Origin: DASXQK01 sp963724385
GTDB lineage: Bacteria > Pseudomonadota > Alphaproteobacteria > Dongiales > Dongiaceae
NCBI GenBank assembly: GCA_963724385.1
Contig: CAVRUJ010000002.1
Coordinates: 1,674,001 to 1,738,000 of the forward strand
Length of the DNA stretch: 64,000 nt
Direction of reading: 5' to 3'
Of the stretch, positions 49,463 to 59,802 are shown one piece after another. Under the pieces are notes generated by a model that saw only the letters and a list, made by a program, of their open reading frames with translations, had not been told where the DNA came from and did no database searches. The position numbers were made by a program, and so were the translations under genes. How positions within the stretch are numbered: position 1 is the first letter of the stretch; each line of letters begins with the position of its first letter.

Positions 49463-50625
49463 TACCTCCGGTGTGAGAAGGCTGGCGTATCGCGAACCGG
49501 CCAGACATGCTCGGGTCGACGGCGTCCCTTCTCGCACTCAACATTGCGCCGCCCCACAAGGCCAGCATGGCGACAGGCATTGTGACGGTCGAAGCCCCGC
49601 CCCATGACGCGGAGAACAAGCTCAGCAACGTCGGGGCACAGAGAAGGCTTAGGCCAAGAAGAGGTCAGGATGCCGATCTCTTCTGCCAGAAGCAGGGGCA
49701 GGAAGAACAGAGAATATCCCGACCAGCAGACCGGGGCGGCGACGCAGGCGGCCGAGATGGAGGCCGCGAGTGTCATACGCAAGCTTGGCCTGTAACGCCG
49801 GAGGAGAGCGGCCGTGATCATACAAAGGACGATGGCCACCGGCAGGTAGAGTGCCGGCCGGCCCACAAAGGCGAATAGAGTCCGCAGCGAGGCGGACCAC
49901 AGCAGCGAGTATGGAGAGGCTACGGCATCAGCCACCGCTTCGTGCCATTGCCAAAGCAGCCGTGCGCCATACATCCCAAGACTGATGGCCCACAGAGTCC
50001 CGAACGTGATTGCGGCCGATGCGGCGAGTCTGATGCGACCGGTCAGGAGAAGCACCAGCAGCACGAACAGCAGGTTCGGCTTGAAGGCGCAGGCGAGCCC
50101 TATAAGCAGACCCGACAGCAACCATTGCCCGCGCAATTCCGCCAGCCACCAAGCCGCCGCGACGGTAAAGGCCATCAAACCATATATCTGCGCTTCGTAC
50201 AGCGTTCCCACCACTCCGTATTGGACAGCGGTCATGATCAACGCGGCCTGCCCCAAGCGTGAAGACCGCCAGCCCGCAATCGCGATGGCGCCACAGATGG
50301 CAATGAGTTCAAGGCCGCGCGCCCACCAAATGCTCTTGTGAGCGTTGAAGATCCCAAGCGGTTCCAGAAAAAGCAGGGACGGGGGTGCGTTCAAATTGAT
50401 GATGGGCGGGGTTTGCGGGAAATCCTGCCAGCGCGCGAGGGTCGGCGGAGCAGGCACGGCATAGGGGTTGCCGGTCGCGGCCAGACGGCCGGCCAATACC
50501 AAATCATACCAGTCATAGGTTGCCGCATTGTCTTGCTCTGGCAGGAAATTCCAAGTCGTCAGAGACGCGAGGATGCACCAGAGAGCCAGCCACGATGCGC
50601 CAGACCGAAGGGTCAGACTTTTCAT
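49452..50625 (-). CDS. GT87/DUF2029 membrane glycosyltransferase (one frameshift)
   Basis: About 390 residues, ten or so helices. The periplasmic loop after helix 1 (NAATYDWYDLVLAGRLAATGNPY, broken here for brevity) and LNAPPSLLFLEPLGIF are of the GT87 type. GLLIGLACAFKPNLLFVLLV carries the family's Lys-Pro turn. A frameshift near 49650 hides the last two helices. Correcting it gives APTLLSLFSASWGG, VTMPVAMLALWGGAML and a stop inside the palindrome. GT87 enzymes transfer sugars (mannose in PimE) from polyprenyl phosphate on the outer face of the inner membrane. Confidence 0.75.
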
Positions 50626-50703
50626 TCTCGGATTGCGGCTCCGATGTGCGCACCTTGAACCATCGCGTCAACGGACCGTTGGGCTCCTTCTGTCAGCCAA
50701 ACT

Positions 50704-52012
50704 TCAAAGCTTTGCGAAGTAGTCAAACAGCGTCTCGACGACATACGCCCGCATGGCCGGCATCAGGCCCGGGTAGACACCGATAAAGAAGGTCTTTTCC
50801 GCCAGCCGGTTGGTTTCCGAAAGCTCGCCCGTGAAGGCGGTGCGGGATGCCCATGTAGCCCGGCTGGCGCAGGATGTTGCCGCCGAAAAGCAGCCGGGTC
50901 TCGATCATCCGGTCTGGTCCAGGTGGCGGATGAGCTTCGTCCCGGTCGACGTGGGGGCGCAAGGTCATGGCGAAGCCGAACCAGGAGGGTTCAGCGCGGG
51001 GATCGGCGCGGACGAATTCGATATGCTCGTCCAGGGGTGCCAGAGACTGGCGATAGGACTCGAAGTTGCGCCGGCGGGCGGCGACGAAATCCGGGAGCTT
51101 CTTCAGCTGCTCGACGCCGATGGCGGCCTGAAGATCGGTCACCTTCAGGTTATAGCCGATGTTGGAATAGGTGTACTTGTGGTCGTAGCCGAAGGGCAGC
51201 TCGCCCAGCTGCCAGCCGAAGCGCTTCTCGCAGGTGTTGGACTTGCCCGGTTCGCACCAGCAGTCGCGGCCCCAGTCGCGCATGCTGAGCGCGGTCTTCA
51301 CCAGGAACCGGTTGTTGATGGCGACACCCGCCGCCCTCGCCCATGGTGATTTGATGGGCGGGGTAGCAGGACAGCGAGGACATATCGCCGAAGCTGCCCA
51401 CGGGCTTGCCGTCATAGGTGGCGCCGAGCGCATCGCAGCCGTCCTCCAGCAGATAGAGGCCCTTTTCCTTGGCGAAAGTCCTGAGATCGGCCAGATGCCA
51501 GGGGCTGCCCAGCGTATGGGGCACGAGAATGGCGCGGGTGCGCGGGCCCACGGCCTCCGTGGCCCTGGCGAAATCCATGTTGAGGGTGCCGGGCTCGCAA
51601 TCGACGAAGACCGGCACCAGCCGGTTCTGCAGGATCGGTGCCAAGCGTCGTGGGAAAGGTGGTGGCCGGCGTGATGACCTCGTCGCCGTCCTCGAGCGGC
51701 TCGGGCGCCGTCCGGGCGCAGAGGGTCGAGACCATGAGCAGATTGGCCGAGGAGCCGGAATTGACCAGCAGGATAGCGCCGGGCCCGGAAATGCTTCTTC
51801 AGGGCCTGCTCCAGCTGGGCCGCATATTTGCCGGCCGTCAGCTGGAAGTCGAGGACGGCCGAGGCCGCCGACATCATCTCCTCAGCGTCGAAGACGCGGC
51901 CGGCATAGTTGACCTTGGTGATTCCAGGCTCGAACGCCCGCCGGGCGTGGACCTTCTCGTAGTACTCGGCCACCTGGGACAGGATCCGCCCGCGGAGCTC
52001 CTCCTCAGCCAT
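50704..52012 (-). CDS. rfbH: RfbH, CDP-6-deoxy-4-keto-hexose 3-dehydrase (frameshifted)
   Basis: The PMP/[2Fe-2S] dehydrase (E1/DdhC) that removes the 3-hydroxyl of CDP-4-keto-6-deoxyglucose. It starts MAEEELRGRILSQVAEYYEK and shows FDAEEMMSAASAVLDFQLTA, ITPATTFPTT and LLEDGCDALGA. YPAHQITMGEGG follows, where histidine replaces the usual aminotransferase lysine, a hallmark of the enzyme. After removing an extra G near 51333 the iron-sulfur ligands fit C-x57-C-x-C-x7-C exactly (EDGC, RDCWC, SNTC). Then GYDHKYTYSNIGYNLKVTD. Further shifts near 51640, 51790 and 50840 are needed; the end is VVETLFDYFAKL. It works with RfbF at 29.2 kb. Confidence 0.92.
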
Positions 52013-52209
52013 GCTCGCCCGACTCCACCCATTCCGGAAAGGTGCTGCAGGGTAGGCGATGGGGAGTGGTGCCGCAAGCAAGGGGGCGGCCAACTCGCTC
52101 CCCGCCCAGGGGGCGTGGAGCAGGGCGCGCAGCGGCGCGAGACTCGCTGACGGGCCGCGCGAGCTGGCCTCGATAGACAGGCGATAGGTGGGCACCTAGA
52201 GTCGCCCGC

Positions 52210-53415
52210 ATGGCTGTCCGGCGCATGGCTCGCGGGCTATGGAGGTTCGAGGATTGGCTGTTCAACCCGGGCCGACTGGGCGCTTGCGCCGTCGGCGCGG
52301 TCGCAGGCTACGCTCTCGGCGTTCTGGGCCTCGTCTTGCGCGGGGACTGGGTGGTCGATGTCGCTGGCCACCCCGGCGCCTCCAACTACCTTTGCTTCTG
52401 GGCGGCGGCCCGCTTGGCGCTCGCCGGTCACGCGGGCACCGCCTACAACTGGACAACGGTCATGGCTGTCCAGTCGGCCACTGTTCCCGGTGCTCGATTC
52501 ACCCTACCCTGGCTCTACCCGCCCGTCCTGCTGCTGACGGTCACCCCACTAGCATTGCTGCCTTACGTGGCCTCTGCGTTTGCCTGGCTGGCGGTGACCG
52601 GGGCGGCCTATCTCGCCGCCGCCTATGCAACCCTCTCCAACCGGCTGGCAATGCTTCTCGCGGCAGGATCGCCCATGGTTCTGCTCAATATCCACGAAAC
52701 CGAGACGGGCTTTGCCGTTGCCGCACTGATCGGCCTCAGCCTCGCCTTCATGGAGCGGCGGCCGATTCTGGCCGGCGTCATGCTCGGCCTCTTGACGATC
52801 AAGCCGCAGCTGGGGCTGTTGTTTCCGCTCGTTCTGATCGCGGATGGGCGATGGCGAACATTCTGGAGTGCCACGGCGACCGTAGCGGCTCTCGTAGTCT
52901 TGACGGCGGCGCTGTTCGGCACGGATGTATGGCGAGGGTTTCTTGGCGCGGCGCCAAACGCCTTCCATGCAGACACCGAGCAGCAGCTTTGCCGCTGGGC
53001 GGATATCCAGACCTGGTATTCCCTCGCGCGTTTCGCCGGTCTGCCGGCCAATGCGGCGTGGACTTTTCACATCGCGGCGGCTATCGGAGTGTCCACCTCT
53101 GTCTGCTGGGTCTGGCGAGGACCGACATCCTACAATCTGAAGGCCGCCGCCTTGGCGACCGGCGCCTTGCTGGTCACGCCCTATGTGCTCATGTACGACC
53201 TGGTGGCCCTGGGAATCCCCATCGTCTACTTGGTCAAGGAAGGGCTCGAGCGAGGCTTCGTCCGAGGTGAACGCAGTCTTCTGCTGGCGATGGTGATGTT
53301 GCCTCTCTATCCCTGGGTTGCCGACGGCGGACCGCCTTTGATGCCGGCCGCCATCACTTCCCTTCTTGTATTCATCCTGGCCAAGGCCTCGGGTCTGGGC
53401 CACGCCCGGGCATGA
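52210..53415 (+). CDS. GT87/DUF2029 membrane glycosyltransferase
   Basis: 401 residues, intact, about ten helices. It has LCFWAAARLALAGHAGTAYN in the first periplasmic loop, TLPWLYPPVLLLTVTPLAL, ETGFAVAALIGLSLAFMERR, GVMLGLLTIKPQLGLLFPLV (Lys-Pro turn) and LLVTPYVLMYDLVALGIPIV. It uses a lipid-linked sugar donor on the periplasmic side. Its paralogue lies at 54.8 kb, with an acyltransferase between them. Divergent from rfbH, with about 200 bases for promoters. Confidence 0.85.
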   Translation: MAVRRMARGLWRFEDWLFNPGRLGACAVGAVAGYALGVLGLVLRGDWVVDVAGHPGASNYLCFWAAARLALAGHAGTAYNWTTVMAVQSATVPGARFTLPWLYPPVLLLTVTPLALLPYVASAFAWLAVTGAAYLAAAYATLSNRLAMLLAAGSPMVLLNIHETETGFAVAALIGLSLAFMERRPILAGVMLGLLTIKPQLGLLFPLVLIADGRWRTFWSATATVAALVVLTAALFGTDVWRGFLGAAPNAFHADTEQQLCRWADIQTWYSLARFAGLPANAAWTFHIAAAIGVSTSVCWVWRGPTSYNLKAAALATGALLVTPYVLMYDLVALGIPIVYLVKEGLERGFVRGERSLLLAMVMLPLYPWVADGGPPLMPAAITSLLVFILAKASGLGHARA

Positions 53416-53514
53416 TGCAGGAGAGCGAGCGGGCGGCGCCGACGGTGAGCACGGCCTGCGACAATGCGACCTTCGTGGCGAACATGTGCAAGGAAGGCGC
53501 CTGAGCGGCGGAAA

Positions 53515-54810
53515 ATGGCGGTGCCGAGCGAGCCTGGCAAACGACCAATTCTTGATACGCTGCGCTGGATGAGCGCGTTTGCCGTCTTGAACGGACATGC
53601 GGTTCTCGCCGCCTGGGGTGAACCTTCTGCTTACCCGAACAAGGGTCTCCAACGGGAGTTGGTTTCGATTCTCGAAAGCTGGCCGCCTGCTGCTGTCACA
53701 ATATTCTTCGTCATCAGCGGCTATCTGGTCGGCGGCAGCGTGCTGCGCCAGCTTGCCTCGTTCGATCTCACGACCTATGCGATAAATCGATTCTCCCGCA
53801 TTTATGTCGTTCTCCTTCCAGCACTGGCAATGCTGTTCGCGTTGGATGGCCTTGCGGTCCACATGGACCCCTCGAATCCGCTCTACACTACGGTCTGGGA
53901 GCCGACGATGACTGGCTACAATCCGGTCGTCGAACGCTATCGTTTTGCCGACATCCTCGGAGGCCTGCTGAGCGTTCCGCCCGGCATCGTGAGCGAGCCG
54001 GTGGGATCGGATATCCCGCTTTGGTCACTTGGTTACGAATGGTTATTCTATTTCCTGCTGCCTTTGGCGCTTGCCGCAACGCGGGGCCTGCACCAATACC
54101 GCGGCCCACGCATTGCCATGCTGGCACTGGCCCTGGCCATTGCGCTGACCGCCGGAAGGCAAGAGTTCTTGGCGCTCTATTGGTTGGTCTGGATGCTTGG
54201 CGCGTTTTGCGGATCGCGGGACAATCATCCCCACGTCCCCACCAGCTGGGTCGTTGCCATCGCCGTGGCCGTCGCTATCATTCTGCTTACCGGGAACCTC
54301 TTGGATCCCCGAATCGATTATTTTTTGTTGGGGCCACTGGTTGCGGTTCTTCTAACGCAACCAAGAGTGCTGTCTCTCGGCCTCGGGCCAAGAATCGATA
54401 CCACGTTGAGCGGCTTCTCCTATTCGCTTTATGTAATCCACGCTCCGGTGCTTTTATTCACTGCATTCATCTTCTATCGCGAGAGGCACTTGCAAGGTCC
54501 GGGCAAGTTTGATCCTGGCTTCGCGCTGGTATTCTATGCGACGGCAATGGGTATGTGCCTATTGGTCGCCCTGCTGTTTGGCATTCTTTTCGAGCGCCGG
54601 ACAGCCACGGTCGCGCAACGTTGCGTGGTTTCATGGCTCATGCCAAGCCAAATTGATCGGGACTCTCACGAGAGACGTGGCGTCGGTGATGCCCTCGCCA
54701 AACGTGGCGCGTGGCCGTCGACCGATTCTTTATCCTCGGAGGCAGTGGCCCAGCTCTGCCGCAAGGCTAGGACAGGAGGGAACCAGCAACAGGCAGGACA
54801 TGGGGAATGA
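53515..54810 (+). CDS. Acyltransferase 3 (O-acetylase) family protein
   Basis: 431 residues with about ten membrane helices. It has ILDTLRWMSAFAVLNGHAVL at the start, with the active histidine in NGHAV, FFVISGYLVGGSVL, and NRFSRIYVVLLPALAML with the R-x-x-R-like region. PLWSLGYEWLFYFLLPLALA and GFSYSLYVIHAPVLLF match the later conserved blocks. It moves an acyl group, usually acetyl, from the cytoplasm to a surface glycan. The last ~60 residues are polar and probably cytosolic. The ATG is preceded by a weak RBS. Its stop overlaps the following GT87 gene by four bases (ATGA). Confidence 0.87.
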   Translation: MAVPSEPGKRPILDTLRWMSAFAVLNGHAVLAAWGEPSAYPNKGLQRELVSILESWPPAAVTIFFVISGYLVGGSVLRQLASFDLTTYAINRFSRIYVVLLPALAMLFALDGLAVHMDPSNPLYTTVWEPTMTGYNPVVERYRFADILGGLLSVPPGIVSEPVGSDIPLWSLGYEWLFYFLLPLALAATRGLHQYRGPRIAMLALALAIALTAGRQEFLALYWLVWMLGAFCGSRDNHPHVPTSWVVAIAVAVAIILLTGNLLDPRIDYFLLGPLVAVLLTQPRVLSLGLGPRIDTTLSGFSYSLYVIHAPVLLFTAFIFYRERHLQGPGKFDPGFALVFYATAMGMCLLVALLFGILFERRTATVAQRCVVSWLMPSQIDRDSHERRGVGDALAKRGAWPSTDSLSSEAVAQLCRKARTGGNQQQAGHGE

Positions 54811-56021
54811 CCGGTCTCGGCAAGCTTGAAGACCGATTGTTCAAGGCACCGTACCTATGCGGCGGCGCGCTGGTTCTGGTTGCCGTCTCGGCCCTCGACC
54901 TCGCCTGGGGATATGCATCGAGGCAGTGGTTTGTCGACAAAGGCGGCGGCTTTCGCCTGCTGGATTTCGCCTGCTTGTGGAGTGGCGGCGACCTCGCACT
55001 TAGGAAATCGGCGATTGACGCCTACGACTACCTCTCCATGTCAGCTGCCCAGCGCGATCTCCTCGGCATCATTGTCCCGGATGTCGCTACTTTCGCTGGG
55101 TTTATCCGCCCATACTGTTTTTCTACGTCATGCCCTTCGCGCTGCTTCCCTATGCACCGGCGTTTTTCGCGTGGGCCGCCGCAACGGCCAGTCTTTACGC
55201 TTCGCAATTCACAGAATTCTCGGGCCGCGCTTGGCGATTTTCGTGGCCCTGGCACCGGCGTCGTCGCCGAGAATATTCTGCTGGGTCAGACTGGCTTCCT
55301 CACGGCCGGCTTCATGGGATTTGCGCTCGTCCTGATGGAACGTGCCCCGTTCCGGGCCGGCGTTGTGCTGGGCCTACTGGCCTATCGGCCACAGCTAGGC
55401 CTGCTGTTTCCATCGTCCTCGTGGCCGCTGGACGTTGGGGGTTGTTGCCGGCGCCGCATCCTCCGTGCTCGCTCTCGCCGCCGCCGCCGCTGTTGCCTTC
55501 GGGCCGGAATCCTGGCTTGCCTTCGCCCACTCCCTCTCGGCTCACGATCCATGGACGCTGAGCCCGGACGCAGGATCGCGCGCAACGTTGCAGACGCTGT
55601 TCGGCATCGCCAGTCGCCAGGCTTCGACCTGCGCATCGCATGGGCGGCACAAATCGTCGTCGCCGCCTTCACCGCAGCCTTCGTCTGACATATCTGGCGG
55701 CGGCAGGCCCCATACGAACTCAAGGCCGCGGCCTTGTCGGCCGGAACTCTGCTCGCAACGCCCTACCTCCTGGCCTACGACATGATCTCGATTGTTGTGC
55801 CCGCTGCATTCCTGATCCGGCTCGGCCTCGCGAAGGGATTTCTGCCCGGAGAGAGGACCATCCTCCTGCTTTGCTTCCTGGTTTCACTCGCCTTCGTCCT
55901 TCCTGTCGCACCCTTCGTTCTCGCGGCGCTACTGGCGTTGATGTTGCGTCGCATAACGGCCCGATCCGGAGGCAACGCGGCGATCGGGTTCCGCGATTCA
56001 TCCCGCTCTCGATTCGGGTGA
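54807..56021 (+). CDS. GT87/DUF2029 membrane glycosyltransferase (many frameshifts)
   Basis: A paralogue of the gene at 52.2 kb. It starts MTGLGKLEDRLFKAPYLCGG and reads LLDFACLWSGGDLALRKSAI, then breaks near 55095, 55205, 55260, 55415, 55615 and 55690. The blocks still read FYVMPFALLPYAPAFFAWAA, NILLGQTGFLTAGFMGFAL, AGVVLGLLAYRPQLGLLFP, SAHDPWTLSPDAG, IAWAAQIVVAAFTAAFV and GTLLATPYLLAYDMISIVV. The conceptual length is about 400. The Pro turn (RPQLGLL) replaces KPQLGLL of the paralogue. Start overlaps the acyltransferase stop. Confidence 0.75.
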
Positions 56022-56062
56022 AAAGCTGTCGCCAGCCCGGCAAATCATTGCATCTAGTCCCG

Positions 56063-58330
56063 ATGCGCGAGGCAGAACCCGCCCCGGCTAATCTGGACGC
56101 GACAGGAGCAGGGGCGGCCCAACGGCGCGAGGGGTTCGATCTATTCCTGATCGGCTTCCTTGTACTGTTCCTGGAGCTGGCCTGCATCCGGTGGTTCGCG
56201 GTCTATGTCGTCTTCCTCCAGTTCTTCACCAACATCACGCTGGTCGCGTGCTTCCTCGGCATGTCCTGCGGCTGCCTCGCGGCCCGCTCGCGCCGCGATT
56301 GGCTGGGCAGCTTCCGCTCCTGGCGTTCAGCACCGTCGTGGCGGCGCTGGCGGTTTTCCTGCTCTACACCCACTGGAGCGGGCCTCGCGATCGACGTGGG
56401 GCATCAGGCCTCGCCGCAAGAGGTCTTCTTCGGCACCGAATACCGCAACCCCGATGTGGCCCAATTCTCGGTGCCGATCGAGTCGTCGTCGCTCCCTTCT
56501 TCGTCCTGATCGCGCTCATGTTCGTCGGCCCGGGACAGGCGCTGGGCCGTGCGTTCGACGGCTTCCCGAACCGGGTCCAGGGTTACAGCCTCAATATCGG
56601 CGGAAGCCTCGTCGGCATCCTGGGTTTCTCGACTCCTCTCGCGCCTCCAGGCGCCGCCCGAAATCTGGTTCCTGGTGATCGCGCTCGCCATCGCCTATCT
56701 GTTCCGCCAGGCCGGCGGCTTGACGCTCACGCGCGCGATCACGCTCGGCTGCCGATCCTGGCATGTGGGTGCCCGGCGTCAGCGCCGGTCGCGACGATCA
56801 CGACTGCACTGGTCGCCCTACTATGCGGTCGACTACACGAAGTCGACGCGGCAAATAACGGTGAACCGGATCGGGCACCAGGCATGATACCTTTTGCCGC
56901 TGGCGGCTCGCAATATTCGCTTATCCATCTCCTTCAGGCCCATAGCGGCGGGCCGCCGTTCCAGGACGTGCTGATCATCGGGGCCGGCTCGGGCAACGAC
57001 ATCGACCATGCGCTGCATTTCGGCGTCCGGCGGATCGACGCGGTGGAAATCGATCCCGGTATCCAGGACATCGGCATCCGCAACAATCCGGACCATCCCT
57101 ATCAAGACCCGCGTGTCGTTCCGCATCTCGACGACGGCCGGCATTTCCTGCGCACGACCGAGCGCAAATACGACCTGGTCGTCTACGCCCTGGTGGATTC
57201 CCTGATCCTCCACAGCAGCTATGCGAATATCCGCCTGGAGAGCTATCTCTTCACCGGGAGGCCTTCGCCGACATCAAGCGGGTGCTGAAGCCCGGCGGCA
57301 TCTTCGTCACCTACAACTATTTCCGCCAGGGTTGGATCGTCGAGCGGGTCGCCGCCATGGCCGAACAGACATTCGGCTGCAAGCCGACGTGCTGAGCCTG
57401 CCCTACCGGGAGACGCTCAGCTCCTCCTCGCCCGCGGGCTTCACCATGATCATAACCGGCTGCAACCCCGGCATAGCGGACGCCTTCGCCAAGCATGGCC
57501 AGTTCTGGCTGAACGATGTGCCGGCCGCGCAATCTGGGCGTCGACGGTTTCGCCTTCGATCCTGCCAGCCTGCCTGCGGCGGATCGTCCCCAATGGCGGC
57601 GAATTGCGCCGACGACGCTCGTGCATGACCAGGGCGAGCCCTCTTTCGCCAGCGACGACTGGCCGTTCCTCTATCTCCACGGCCGGCTGATCCCTGACCT
57701 CACCCTGCGCTCGACCCTTCTGCTGGGCGTGCTGGGCCTGGGGATGGTCTATCTGTTCATGCCCAAGGCAGCGCCGTCGCGAGCGCGGCCTGCCGATCGA
57801 CGGCCGGATGTTCTTCCTGGGTGCGGCCTTCATGCTGCTGGAGACCCGGGCCGTGGTCCAGCTGGCGCTGCTCTTCGGCAGCACCTGGTTGGTGAATTCG
57901 CTCGTGTTCGCGGCCGCCCTGATCCTGATCCTGCTGGCCAATCTCTACGTACTCAACGTGCCGGCTCTGCAAGCTCGTCCGACATTACCTGGGCCTGCTG
58001 CTGATCCTGGCCGTCGCCATCGCGACCCCTGTGGACGTCTTCTTGGGGGGAGGCCTGCTCTGGCGCTATGCGGCCCCCTGCTTCCTGGCACTGGGGCCCA
58101 TGTTCTTTGCCGGCGTCATCTTCGCCCGGTCCTTCCGCGACGTTCGCGACCCTGACATGGCCTTCGGCTCCAACATCGCCGGCGCGGTGGTGGGCGGTTT
58201 CGCCAAATCCCTCTCCATGCTGTTGGGCTTCCGCTACCTGCTGCTGGTTGCGGTGCTGTTCTACCTGCTCTCGGCCTGGACATCCGCATTCCGTCTCCCG
58301 CAAGATTTGGCCAATATAACAAATGGTTAG
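56063..58330 (+). CDS. Membrane protein with spermidine-synthase-like domain (many frameshifts)
   Basis: A conceptual protein of about 755 residues in three parts. N-terminal helices: FDLFLIGFLVLFLELACIRW, FFTNITLVACFLGMSCGC. A Rossmann domain follows: VLIIGAGSGNDIDHALHFG, IDAVEIDPGIQ, HLDDGRHFLRTTERKYDLVV, and after a shift near 57260 IKRVLKPGGIFVTYNYF. The strand order and the GAGSGND and EIDP motifs match polyamine (aminopropyl) transferases. C-terminal helices: GMVYLFMPKAA, FFLGAAFMLLETRAVVQLAL, GPMFFAGVIFARSF. About eight frameshifts. Similar fusions are common in bacteria and rarely make spermidine. A role in the glycan locus is unknown. Confidence 0.72.
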
Positions 58331-58430
58331 GGAATGAACTCCAAATACTAGCTAAAGAATGCTATAGGAGGTCCCCGCCGCGTTGTGGCCGAACGGCCAC
58401 CTCGACCTTGGGAAGGACGGAGACCCGCCG

Positions 58431-59567
58431 ATGCGCGCACCGATCTTCGAGGATCTCTTCGTACTCGAACTGGCCAACAACCATTGGGGCAAGCTCGACC
58501 GCGGCCTCAAGATCATCGCCGACTACGGCCAGGTCGTGCGCTTCAACGGCGTGCGCGCGGCCCTGAAGCTCCAGTTCCGCGATGTGGCGAGCTTCATCCA
58601 CAAGGATTTCCGCGACCGGTCGGACATCCGCTACATCAAGAAGACCCTCGATACCCAGATGTCCTGGGACAGCTATGCCCAGCTGCTGAAGGCGACGCGC
58701 CAGTGGAACATGATCACCATGGCGACACCCTTCGACGAGGTGTCCGTCGACAAATGCGTCGAGCTCGGCGTGCAGATCATCAAGATCGCCAGCTCCGACA
58801 TCAAGGACTGGTTCCTGATGGAGAAGATCGCGACGACCCGCAAGCCGGTCGCCATCTCCACCGGGGGCTCGAGCCTGCGCGACATGGACGACGTGGTGAC
58901 CTTCTTCAACCGGCGCAACATCCCGCTGGCGATCAACCACTGCGTCTCGCTCTATCCGAGCGAGGACGGCGAGCTGGAGCTGAACCAGATCGACTTCCTG
59001 GTGGACCGCTATCCCGAGAACGTCATCGGCTTCTCGACCCACGAATACCGCGACTGGCGCAACTCGATCATGATCGCCTACGCCAAGGGCGCGCGGACCT
59101 TCGAACGCCACGTCGACATCGACCACGAGGGCGTGGCGGTGTCGCCCTATTGCTCGCTGCCCGAGCAGGTGGACGTCTGGTTCAAGGCCTTCCGCAAGGC
59201 CCAGGAGATGTGCGGCGCGCCCGGCACGGCCAAGCGCGTGCCGCCCGAGCGCGAGGTCCGCTACCTCGATGCCCTGGTGCGCGGGGTCTATGCCAAGCGC
59301 GACCTGCCGGCGGGCCATGTGCTGACCGATGCCGACCTCTACCTCGCCATCCCGCTTCAGCGCGGCCAGATTTCCTGCCGCGAGCTGATGAAGGGCGAGG
59401 TGCTGATGAACCCGGTGGCCAAGGACGGGCCCATCATGTTCGCCAATATCGACAGCCCCTATACGGCCAATTCCGAATTGCGCCGGACGATCGAGAACCG
59501 CGGCATCGACCCCGTGCCGCCCGAAGCCGCCCAGCAACCGCGCCTGGTGAAGCCGGGCGAGCGTTGA
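58431..59567 (+). CDS. NeuB/SpsE-family sugar acid synthase with SAF domain
   Basis: 378 residues, intact. The N-terminal TIM barrel is of the N-acetylneuraminate synthase family: FVLELANNHWGKLDRGLKII (the E-x-x-N-N-H start), MATPFDEVSVDKCVELGV, IKIASSDIKDWFLMEKI, VAISTGGSSLRDMDDV, HCVSLYPSEDGELEL and IGFSTHEY. A C-terminal SAF/antifreeze-like domain follows (VRGVYAKRDLPAGHVLTDAD). It condenses phosphoenolpyruvate with a sugar to make a nonulosonic-type acid. It starts at the ATG behind GGAAGGACGGAG; a TTG 48 bases earlier is less likely. No CMP-sugar synthetase or epimerase partner is in view. Confidence 0.88.
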   Translation: MRAPIFEDLFVLELANNHWGKLDRGLKIIADYGQVVRFNGVRAALKLQFRDVASFIHKDFRDRSDIRYIKKTLDTQMSWDSYAQLLKATRQWNMITMATPFDEVSVDKCVELGVQIIKIASSDIKDWFLMEKIATTRKPVAISTGGSSLRDMDDVVTFFNRRNIPLAINHCVSLYPSEDGELELNQIDFLVDRYPENVIGFSTHEYRDWRNSIMIAYAKGARTFERHVDIDHEGVAVSPYCSLPEQVDVWFKAFRKAQEMCGAPGTAKRVPPEREVRYLDALVRGVYAKRDLPAGHVLTDADLYLAIPLQRGQISCRELMKGEVLMNPVAKDGPIMFANIDSPYTANSELRRTIENRGIDPVPPEAAQQPRLVKPGER

Positions 59568-59650
59568 TTCTTCTCTCCGAATTTGCGTGCGCGCCAAACC
59601 CCGCTGTAACCCTCCCCGCTAGGTTGTGCTTCTGACATTCGATTCATTTT

Positions 59651-59749
59651 CTCATCGTCATTCCGGCCGGAGCGAAGCGGAGAGCTGAATGGGGGTTCGA
59701 GGCACTGCATGCGCCCTGGATGCCCGCTTTCGCGGGCATGACGAATGAG
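59651..59749. repeat. Intergenic REP/MITE-like element with hairpin
   Basis: Bounded by CTCATCGTCAT on the left and its near complement ATGACGAATGAG on the right (one extra A). Inside is a perfect 8-bp hairpin, ATGCCCGC-TTTC-GCGGGCAT at 59720-59739. Sequences of this kind (CGTCATTCC...GGGCATGACG) are dispersed in many alphaproteobacteria. It may also end transcription of the NeuB-family gene. Confidence 0.6.
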
Positions 59750-59802
59750 ATGAACCGTCGGTTCACAACGCTGGGGGGTGGGATCGACCCAGCTAAGCAT
59801 CC

